The notes under the pieces were generated by a model. It did not search any database and was not told the origin of the DNA. It worked only from the letters and a program-made list of their open reading frames with translations. A stretch of DNA of 59,060 bases from an uncultured SAR116 cluster alpha proteobacterium (lineage in GTDB: Bacteria; Pseudomonadota; Alphaproteobacteria; Puniceispirillales; Marisalimonadaceae), in assembly GCA_902517815.1 (NCBI GenBank), contig CABYED010000010.1:1-59060 (forward strand), in the 5' to 3' direction. The translations under genes and the position numbers were made by a program. How positions within the stretch are numbered: the first letter of the stretch is position 1; every line of letters begins with the position of its first letter. Shown here piece by piece: positions 52,754 through 59,060 of this stretch.

Positions 52754-53944
52754 ATGTTTCTAAATTTCTTTTTCAAATTAAAAGATGCCAGAATTCCAGT
52801 TACATTAAATGAATTTTTCACATTTTTAGATACAATTAAATTAGACTTTATTCAATTTAACATTGAAAATTTTTATTACATGGCTAGAGCAAGTCTAGTC
52901 AAAGACGAAAGATTAATAGATCGATTTGATGTTGTATTTGGTGAATATTTTAAGGGCATTGAAACCTTAAAATTAGAAGATGTACTAGAACATTTAAAAG
53001 TCCCAAAAGAATGGCTTCAAAAAATGTTGGATAAGCATTTTACTAAAGAAGAAATTGAGGAGATAAAATCTTTAGGTGGTTTTGATGAACTAATGAAAAC
53101 ACTTGAACAAAGACTAAAAGAACAAAAAAAACGTCATCAAGGTGGTAATAAATGGATAGGTACAGCAGGTAAATCACCCTTTGGAGCTTATGGATATAAT
53201 CCAGAAGGAATTAGAATTGGACAACATGCAAGAGGGCAGGGGAAAGCAGTTAAAGTATGGGACAAAAGAGTATTTCGTGATTTTGATGATACAAGAGAAT
53301 TAGATACGCGTGGAATGCAAGTTGCGTTGAAAAGATTAAGGCAATGGGCAAGAACTGGTATTGATGAAGAGTTAGATATAGATAATACAATATCACATAC
53401 TGCAAAAAATGGTTATTTAGACATAAAAACCAGAAAAGAAAGAGAAAATGCAATTAAAATATTACTTTTTCTTGATGTAGGTGGTTCTATGGATGACTAC
53501 ATCAAACAAGTAGAAAATTTATTTTCATCTGCAAAAAATGTTTTCAAAAACCTTAACTTTTTTTACTTTCATAACTGTCTATATGAAGGTGTTTGGAAAA
53601 GTAACGTAAGACGATGGAAAGAACAATTTTCTACAACAGAAATTTTCAGGACATATGGAAAAGAATATAAATGTATCTTTGTTGGTGATGCTTCGATGAG
53701 TCCATATGAAATTTTAGTAGAAGGTGGTGGTAATGAACACTTTAATCAAGAAACAGGACAAGTTTGGTTAGAAAGAGCTATTGCCCAGTGGCCATCAAAT
53801 GTTTGGATTAATCCAACAAAACAGGAGCATTGGAATTATTCTCAGTCTACTCATATTATAAAAGAAATATTTTCAAATAGAATGGTGCCCCTAAGCATAA
53901 AAGGAATAGAAGAAGCAACTAAAATTTTATCCAAAACTAATTAA
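52754..53944 (+). CDS. CoxE-like VWA domain protein
   Basis: A 396-residue partner of MoxR. The N-terminal part resembles CoxE/COG3552 (PVTLNEFFTFLDTIK), a glycine-rich middle (SPFGAYGYNPEGIRIGQ) leads to the VWA domain starting LLFLDVGGSMDDYIKQVE (about residue 240), a MIDAS form DxGGSM rather than the standard DxSxS. FFYFHNCLYEGVW and IFVGDASMSPYE supply the later metal-site residues. The gene lies four bases after the ATPase. In carbon monoxide dehydrogenase clusters such pairs help insert the metal; here the client is unknown. Confidence 0.87.
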   Translation: MFLNFFFKLKDARIPVTLNEFFTFLDTIKLDFIQFNIENFYYMARASLVKDERLIDRFDVVFGEYFKGIETLKLEDVLEHLKVPKEWLQKMLDKHFTKEEIEEIKSLGGFDELMKTLEQRLKEQKKRHQGGNKWIGTAGKSPFGAYGYNPEGIRIGQHARGQGKAVKVWDKRVFRDFDDTRELDTRGMQVALKRLRQWARTGIDEELDIDNTISHTAKNGYLDIKTRKERENAIKILLFLDVGGSMDDYIKQVENLFSSAKNVFKNLNFFYFHNCLYEGVWKSNVRRWKEQFSTTEIFRTYGKEYKCIFVGDASMSPYEILVEGGGNEHFNQETGQVWLERAIAQWPSNVWINPTKQEHWNYSQSTHIIKEIFSNRMVPLSIKGIEEATKILSKTN

Positions 53945-53965
53945 AATTGATAGGTCATTTAATAA

Positions 53966-54469
53966 ATGAAAGAAAACAAAATTGATGGACCATATTCAAC
54001 TCCAATAATTCTTCCTGAACAGGAAGTTTTAAATGAATGGTTGGATTACAATGGTCACATGAACGTTGCATATTATACACTGGCATTTGATAAATCTTTA
54101 GATATCTTTTTAGAAGATTTACTAGGTATTGGAGAAACTCATGCTTATAAAAATAATCAGGGTCCTTTTGTTGTTCAAGCTCATTATCATTATTTAAATG
54201 AAATGAGATTAAATGAAAAATTTCACGTCAGATTATTTGTAGTTGATTGTGATAAAAATAAAATGCATTTATGTATGGAAATATACTCACTCTTTCAAGA
54301 AAAAGTAATCGCAGTTGTTGAACAAGTTTTAATAAATGTAAATTTAAAGTTACGTAAATCTGAACCATATCCTCCATGGGCTTTTGAAAAACTTATCAAA
54401 TTAAAAAACACTCATAAAAATGCTTCACTACCTTCTACTTTTGGAAAATCTATAGGATTAAAAAAGTAG
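53966..54469 (+). CDS. Thioesterase family protein (hotdog fold)
   Basis: 167 residues. The DYNGHMNVAYYTLAFDKSLD segment is the 4-hydroxybenzoyl-CoA thioesterase-type motif, and VVQAHYHYLNEMRLNEKFHVRLFVVD the long hotdog helix-strand part. Similar proteins hydrolyse betainyl-CoA or other short acyl-CoAs; no specific substrate is evident. It begins 21 bases after the VWA gene, and the permease gene follows six bases later. Confidence 0.82.
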   Translation: MKENKIDGPYSTPIILPEQEVLNEWLDYNGHMNVAYYTLAFDKSLDIFLEDLLGIGETHAYKNNQGPFVVQAHYHYLNEMRLNEKFHVRLFVVDCDKNKMHLCMEIYSLFQEKVIAVVEQVLINVNLKLRKSEPYPPWAFEKLIKLKNTHKNASLPSTFGKSIGLKK

Positions 54470-54475
54470 AAAAAA

Positions 54476-55783
54476 ATGATCCTGAAATTAATTTTAACAT
54501 GTTTTTGTTGGATTGCTGTTTTACCCATAATTTACGGACTAAATTTTGGTGAAAGATATATATTTTTTCTAATATTCATATATTTTTTATTATTATTTTG
54601 GATGTTTATATTCTCAAAAAACACTACCAAGGTCATTATTTCTCTTTTGTTTCTATTTACTTTTTTAATTTTAGATAATTTCCCATCAAAAGAGATTATT
54701 CTAAAAGCTGGAAACTTTTTCATTATTTTTTCTGCTTTTCTTCCAAGTTTATGGCTTTTAAGGGCTACAGCCATCACAATGCCATCAGTTCAAAGCACTC
54801 AATCACTTCTATCAAAATTAAATTCAAAAAAAATACTTTCAGGGCTCCAAGTTACATCGCATTTTCTTGGCAGTGTAATTAATATTGGTTCTTTCCCACT
54901 GCTGTCGTCTGTTCTTCCAAAAAAATCAAAAATTAGTTTGAGACAATCTGCCGGTGAAGCATCAATTCGTGGAATGAATACTGCGGTTTTATGGTCACCT
55001 TTTTTTGTGAGTTTTGCTGTTGGACAAATTTATCTTCCTGAAATGTCAGCATGGATAGGGATTGGGTTTGGAATTATTATAGCGACACTCTTTAATCTCA
55101 TAACTATAAGATTGATTATTGGAAAATTAACAATAAATTATCTTTTGGATTCTTTATCATGTATTAAACCAATATTTTCAAGATTACTTATTTTAGCAAC
55201 ATCTGTATTGTTTGTTGGTCAAATCTTTAATAAGACTGCTTTGAATGCAATAATAATTGTAGTACCAATTTTAGTGTTTATTCAAATATTGAGACGTCCA
55301 GACACAACAAACTTCATTTTCAAAAATTTAAAAAATTTGATACAAAATTCTAGAGATGAAATGTTATTAATTTCAGTATCTATGTTTTTAGGGTCAATAT
55401 TAACTAACTCCGTTGAGATTCAAAATTTTGTTAGCAGTACTATAGGTGATTATTTCCCATTTTGGATGATGATTATTTTATTACCCTTTATAGTTTGGTG
55501 TTTTAGTTTAATTGGTGTACATCCAATAATCACGTCAGCTCCAATTTTATCTATATTTGGTCCTTTATTATCTGTTTGGGAAGCAGCTTTTTTAATGCAA
55601 GCACATCTTATTGGTTGGTGTGCGGGTACAGCAATAAGTTTTACATCTCTTTCTGTTTTAACGAGTGCTGAAAATTTTAAAATCTCAATTTCAAAATTAG
55701 TTTTTGGACCTAACTTTTTTGCTACCATTGGACTTGTTTTTTTTGGAGCATTTATCTTAATTATATCAAATTACTTTTTGTAA
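54476..55783 (+). CDS. Multi-spanning membrane protein, possible ion-transporter-superfamily permease
   Basis: A 435-residue protein with about 11-12 hydrophobic helices. I do not recognise a named family. Two features recall the IT superfamily (arsenite, citrate, dicarboxylate permeases): a repeat-like layout with polar breaks in TSHFLGSVINIGSFPLLSSVLPKK and SLIGVHPIITSAPILSIFG, and a charged segment around RQSAGEASIRGMNTAVLWSPFF. The substrate is unknown. It is last in the plus-strand run and its 3' end overlaps the convergent EamA gene by 18 bases. Confidence 0.7.
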   Translation: MILKLILTCFCWIAVLPIIYGLNFGERYIFFLIFIYFLLLFWMFIFSKNTTKVIISLLFLFTFLILDNFPSKEIILKAGNFFIIFSAFLPSLWLLRATAITMPSVQSTQSLLSKLNSKKILSGLQVTSHFLGSVINIGSFPLLSSVLPKKSKISLRQSAGEASIRGMNTAVLWSPFFVSFAVGQIYLPEMSAWIGIGFGIIIATLFNLITIRLIIGKLTINYLLDSLSCIKPIFSRLLILATSVLFVGQIFNKTALNAIIIVVPILVFIQILRRPDTTNFIFKNLKNLIQNSRDEMLLISVSMFLGSILTNSVEIQNFVSSTIGDYFPFWMMIILLPFIVWCFSLIGVHPIITSAPILSIFGPLLSVWEAAFLMQAHLIGWCAGTAISFTSLSVLTSAENFKISISKLVFGPNFFATIGLVFFGAFILIISNYFL

Positions 55784-56680
55784 AGTTTCACTTGAATTAA
55801 TCTTATCTAATTTGTGTTCTTTGTATGAAACATAACAGACACACATCATTATTATTGTGCCTCCTAAAATTACAAAAGGATCAAATTTTTCATTGAAGAT
55901 GAATAAACCTACCATCGATGCCCATACAAGTTGTAAAAATAATATTGGCTGCGTAACTACCATTGGTGCTACTTTTATAGCTTTTGTCATAGTTATATGT
56001 CCAATAGTTGCTATTATAGCTGTGATAGTAAGAATTAATAAAGCTTCAATTGAAAGAGGTTCCCAACTATAAATTGCGGATGGAATTAAAAAAATTGTTG
56101 TTAAAATAGATAGCATTGCAACAATTTCAGAAGAAGTTCTTTCTTTCGATACCACTTTAGCAATTAGATAAGACATAGTGAAAACTACAGTTGCTAATAA
56201 CATACTTATTTGACCACTTTCAATTACCTTAAAACCTGGTCTTAGAATTATAAGAGCACCAATAAAAGATATTATAATTGCTAATAGCCTGTGTTTATGT
56301 AGGGTTTCCTTTAGAAAAAAACATGCTCCAAAAGACACAAAAATATATGTTAAAAAACCAATAGCCGTTACCTCTGCAACGGGCATAACAGACATAGCAT
56401 AGAACCATAATGTAACACCAATAGAGTGAACGAAACCTCTTAAAATAAATTTTTTCATCAAAGGTCTATGAGGTCTGAATTTCGTAAGTGAAATCAATGA
56501 AGGAATTAATAAAATTGTCCCTATTGCATATCTTAGAAATGCAGCTTGTGGAGCAGGAACTTCTCCTTCTAAGTATCTTACAGTTGCTGTGACACCTACA
56601 AACAAAATTGTTGTAATTACCATCCACAAAATACCAACTAAAGATTGATTCAAATCAAAATCCTTTATTTTATTTATCAT
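55766..56680 (-). CDS. EamA (DMT-type) transporter
   Basis: A 304-residue, ten-helix drug/metabolite transporter with two EamA repeats. AAFLRYAIGTILLIPSLISL and FYAMSVMPVAEVTAIGFLTYIFV are the first repeat, HITMTKAIKVAPMVVTQPILFLQLVW the second. It probably exports an amino acid or nucleotide-like metabolite; direction and substrate are unknown. The C-terminal 18 bases overlap the 3' end of the plus-strand permease gene. The ETF-QO gene ends 43 bases upstream on the same strand. Confidence 0.88.
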   Translation of the reverse strand: MINKIKDFDLNQSLVGILWMVITTILFVGVTATVRYLEGEVPAPQAAFLRYAIGTILLIPSLISLTKFRPHRPLMKKFILRGFVHSIGVTLWFYAMSVMPVAEVTAIGFLTYIFVSFGACFFLKETLHKHRLLAIIISFIGALIILRPGFKVIESGQISMLLATVVFTMSYLIAKVVSKERTSSEIVAMLSILTTIFLIPSAIYSWEPLSIEALLILTITAIIATIGHITMTKAIKVAPMVVTQPILFLQLVWASMVGLFIFNEKFDPFVILGGTIIMMCVCYVSYKEHKLDKINSSETLQKVI

Positions 56681-56723
56681 GTTAATTAAATAATTAAATT
56701 AAGTCTATTTAATTGTTTTAAAA

Positions 56724-58349
56724 TTACATTCCTTGGTAATTAGGGCCACCTCCACCTTGAGGTGTTACCCAATTAATATTTTGAGTTGGGTCTTTGATAT
56801 CACATGTTTTACAGTGAACACAATTTTGTGCGTTGATTTGAAGTTTTGGTTTATTATTATTTAAAACAATTTCATATACACCTGCAGGACAATATCTTGT
56901 TTCTGGATTGTCATATAATTCAAAATTAGTATTTATAGGTATTTCCTCATTTTTTAACTGCAAATGACAAGGTTGATTTTCTTCATGATTTGTTCCTGAA
57001 AAAGAAACATTTGTAAGTCTGTCAAAGCTTATAACATTATCAGGTTTTGGATAATTTATTTCTTTGTAATCATGTTTGCTACCAAGACTTTCATGATCAG
57101 TTCCATGGTGATCAATTGTCCAAGGTGCATTTCCACGAAAAATATAAGTATCAATAGCACTATAAAATATTGCTTTCCAGAAACCCCATTTAAAAGAAGG
57201 TCTTATGTTTCTTACTTTGTATAATTCTTTCCATAACCAACTTTTCTTAATAGATCTTTCGTACTCTAATATTTCGTCATTTTTATCTATATTTTCAAAA
57301 ATTGATTGAGCAGCAATCATGCCTGATTTCATTGCAAGATGGGTTCCTTTAATTTTTGGTACGTTAAGAAAACCAGCTTCACATCCTGTTAACATTCCAC
57401 CAGGAAAAGTCAATTTTGGTAAAGATTGAACCCCGCCTTCATTTAACGCTCTTGCACCGTAATTAATCCTTCTTCCACCCTCAAGTAATTTCTTTATTGC
57501 TGGATGATGTTTATAGCGTTGAAATTCAAGATAAGGAGATAAATAAGGATTTTTATAATCTAAACCTATAACGAAACCTATTGATACTTTATTATTATCT
57601 AAATGATATAAAAAAGATCCACCGTAAGTATCATTATCTAGAGGCCATCCTGTAGTGTGCACTATACTACCTGGTTTACTATTTTCAGGAGTCACTTCCC
57701 ATAATTCTTTTATCCCAATGCCGTAAGTTTGTGGAGAGTTGTCTGAATTAAGACTAAATTTTTCCATTAATATTTTCCCTAAATGACCTCTACAACCCTC
57801 AGAAAATATTGTTTGTTTAGCTCGTAACTCTATACCTCTTTCAAAGTTAGGTCCCTCAGAACCATCCTTTAATCTTCCCATGTCACAAGTGGCCACACCT
57901 AAAACCTTATTTTTTTCATCAAACAGTACTTCTGACGCAGCAAAACCTGGATAAATTTCTACTTCAAGTTCTTCAGCCTGTTGAGCTAACCATTTCGTAA
58001 AATCGCTTAAACTAATTATGTAGTTACCCTTATTATGCATTTGTGGAGGGGTAGGTAGTTGATATGACTTAGTCTCTGTAAGATATAAAAATTTATCATC
58101 TTTTGCTTCAGTTTTTAATGGACTATTTTTTGATTTCCAGTCTGGTATCAGTTCGTCTAATGCCTTAGTTTCAATTACTGCACCAGATACGATGTGTGCC
58201 CCAACCTCTGATCCTTTTTCAATCACACAAACTGATAGATCCTTATTAGCTTCCTTAGTGAGTTGTTTTAATTTAATAGCAGCACTCAATCCAGAAGGTC
58301 CAGCACCTACCACAACAACGTCATATTCCATCATTTCTCTATTTGTCAT
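56724..58349 (-). CDS. Electron transfer flavoprotein-ubiquinone oxidoreductase
   Basis: A 541-residue inner-membrane-associated FAD and [4Fe-4S] enzyme that takes electrons from ETF (fatty acid, amino acid and methylated amine oxidation) to ubiquinone. The FAD site is DVVVVGAGPSGLSAAIKL (about 9-27) with CVIEKGSEVGAHIVSGAV; GFLNVPKIKGTHLAMKSGM is typical, and the C-terminal ferredoxin-like part has CPAGVYE, NCVHCKTCDIKDP and INWVTPQGGGGPNYQGM. The length matches bacterial ETF-QO. Two Met starts are possible (58349, or six codons later); the EYDVVVVGAG core is unaffected. Confidence 0.96.
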   Translation of the reverse strand: MTNREMMEYDVVVVGAGPSGLSAAIKLKQLTKEANKDLSVCVIEKGSEVGAHIVSGAVIETKALDELIPDWKSKNSPLKTEAKDDKFLYLTETKSYQLPTPPQMHNKGNYIISLSDFTKWLAQQAEELEVEIYPGFAASEVLFDEKNKVLGVATCDMGRLKDGSEGPNFERGIELRAKQTIFSEGCRGHLGKILMEKFSLNSDNSPQTYGIGIKELWEVTPENSKPGSIVHTTGWPLDNDTYGGSFLYHLDNNKVSIGFVIGLDYKNPYLSPYLEFQRYKHHPAIKKLLEGGRRINYGARALNEGGVQSLPKLTFPGGMLTGCEAGFLNVPKIKGTHLAMKSGMIAAQSIFENIDKNDEILEYERSIKKSWLWKELYKVRNIRPSFKWGFWKAIFYSAIDTYIFRGNAPWTIDHHGTDHESLGSKHDYKEINYPKPDNVISFDRLTNVSFSGTNHEENQPCHLQLKNEEIPINTNFELYDNPETRYCPAGVYEIVLNNNKPKLQINAQNCVHCKTCDIKDPTQNINWVTPQGGGGPNYQGM

Positions 58350-58458
58350 TTACCTTCCTTGAATATTGTTTGAAAAAATTATATTGCTACTAGAAATTTT
58401 ACAATTTATTTTATATTATGTATTTAATAATTATTATTAGAATTAAAAGGTTTAAAAA

Positions 58459-58557
58459 ATGAATCCTGACGTCGGCATTGTGTTATTAATTTTCTATCCA
58501 ATTGTACTGGTTGGTGCGATTATTTGGTTTGGGAAGCACTCTGTATCCCCTGATTAA
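58459..58557 (+). CDS. 32-residue single-pass membrane microprotein
   Basis: A short frame with start ATG at 58459, a ribosome site AAAAGG eight bases upstream and stop TAA. The product is MNPDVGIVLLIFYPIVLVGA followed by IIWFGKHSVSPD: one hydrophobic helix (about residues 6-24) and a short polar tail. It sits between two minus-strand genes in a 212-base gap, and its stop is five bases from the 3' end of the scaffold gene. It resembles small subunits of respiratory complexes in size and shape, but I recognise no family. Confidence 0.55.
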   Translation: MNPDVGIVLLIFYPIVLVGAIIWFGKHSVSPD

Positions 58558-58561
58558 TACT

Positions 58562-58990
58562 TTAATTATCTCCAAAATCAACAGATTTGCAAGTTGCTTC
58601 AAATGGCATCGTTATACACTTATGTCTATTTTTAATTTCTCTTATAGGTTCAAAAATCTCCATTTCAATTGGTAATTGATCTGAGAAGCTTGTTTCTGTG
58701 TTTTCAAGCCAACTTAAGAATTCATTCAAAAATTTTTGATCTGGAACATTTTTATTTTTAAATAATTCAACAACTAATCCGGCTGAGGCCTCACATAGTG
58801 CACATCCTCTAACCACTGCTGAAATATCAATTATTTTATCTTCAACTAATTTAATTCTTACTTTTACTTCATCTCCACACATTGGGTTACGCATTTCAAA
58901 AGATCGGTTAAAATCTTTCAAAGCAATAATCTTTTTATTTTTCGCAGCAAGACCTAATATTTTTTCTTGATAGATAGATAAATTGTTCAA
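58562..58990 (-). CDS. NifU/SufU-like iron-sulfur cluster assembly scaffold
   Basis: 142 residues. The three conserved scaffold cysteines are visible: NPMCGDEV (about residue 38, with the Asp of GDxV), RGCALCEASA and HKCITMPFEA (near residue 124). It accepts sulfur and iron for cluster building. Homologues stand near cysteine desulfurase or SUF genes; no such gene is in the window. The start is TTG at 58990, directly after the TAA of the upstream gene on the same strand, so translation is probably coupled. Confidence 0.85.
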   Translation of the reverse strand: MNNLSIYQEKILGLAAKNKKIIALKDFNRSFEMRNPMCGDEVKVRIKLVEDKIIDISAVVRGCALCEASAGLVVELFKNKNVPDQKFLNEFLSWLENTETSFSDQLPIEMEIFEPIREIKNRHKCITMPFEATCKSVDFGDN

Positions 58991-59059
58991 TTACTGATTA
59001 ACCATTAATAATACCACGCTAGCTACTGCTATTGTGTAAAATACATACAATAATATATG
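58991..59059 (-). CDS. 3' end of a membrane protein gene (partial)
   Basis: Reading the minus strand into the window end gives HILLYVFYTIAVASVVLLMV, then NQ and a TAA stop at 58991-58993. The stretch is hydrophobic throughout and looks like a C-terminal transmembrane helix. Its stop touches the TTG start of the scaffold gene. Only 22 codons are visible, so the product cannot be named. Confidence 0.4.
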   Translation of the reverse strand, partial: HILLYVFYTIAVASVVLLMVNQ

Positions 59060-59060
59060 A

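Overview
The window reads as a piece of chromosome from a streamlined, AT-rich (roughly 30% GC by eye) marine-type alphaproteobacterium. Lineage markers are a GcrA cell-cycle regulator, a DksA with an alphaproteobacterial cysteine-poor finger, an alphaproteobacterial SOS box (GAAC-N7-GAAC) before recA, the glnB-glnA pair, and a tig-clpP-clpX-lon-hup run. Spacers are tiny and several convergent genes touch or overlap, as in SAR11-, HIMB59-, AEGEAN-169- or SAR116-like genomes; I cannot choose between these from sequence alone. I see no phage, insertion sequence, CRISPR array or rRNA operon.

Positions 1-34000 are mostly core genome: dksA, recA and alaS; an aminotransferase; a solitary unrecognised 454-residue protein; a LOG-family hydrolase; a LysM protein; a CDP-alcohol phosphatidyltransferase; msrB; an AroE-like dehydrogenase; gcrA; pepN; an RhlE-type helicase; parE; glnA and glnB; an aminotransferase; tRNA-His and tRNA-Leu; the proteostasis cluster; a methyltransferase; tRNA-Val; an atypical SDR; a ferredoxin-NADP reductase; and an epimerase-like protein. 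A complete cobalamin riboswitch then precedes a TonB-dependent receptor and a small DUF6580-like membrane protein, which together look like a vitamin B12 uptake unit. tRNA-Asp closes this part.

Positions 33100-55800 are accessory metabolism, almost all on the plus strand. In order: a VOC protein, a Bcr/CflA-type exporter, a lactonase-like amidohydrolase, a HisC-like aminotransferase and an aldehyde dehydrogenase ending in a strong terminator. Next come a GAF protein, a small alpha/beta protein and a tandem cyclic-nucleotide-binding-like protein whose natural start seems displaced by an A8 tract. A tight run follows: dgoK-dgoA (2-keto-3-deoxygalactonate use), a two-gene NAD-dependent formate dehydrogenase, and a split thiamine-diphosphate decarboxylase (ComDE-like). 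Then come a MarR regulator behind a perfect palindrome, an EmrA/EmrB efflux pair, a homocysteine S-methyltransferase, a MoxR ATPase with a CoxE-like VWA partner, a thioesterase and an unassigned permease.

Positions 55766-59060 are on the minus strand: an EamA transporter, ETF-ubiquinone oxidoreductase, a NifU/SufU-like scaffold and the tail of a further gene, plus a 32-residue plus-strand membrane microprotein. The best candidates for something undescribed are the B12 receptor/DUF6580 unit, the A8-tract frame break, the 454-residue orphan, and the sugar-acid/formate/ThDP-decarboxylase operon.
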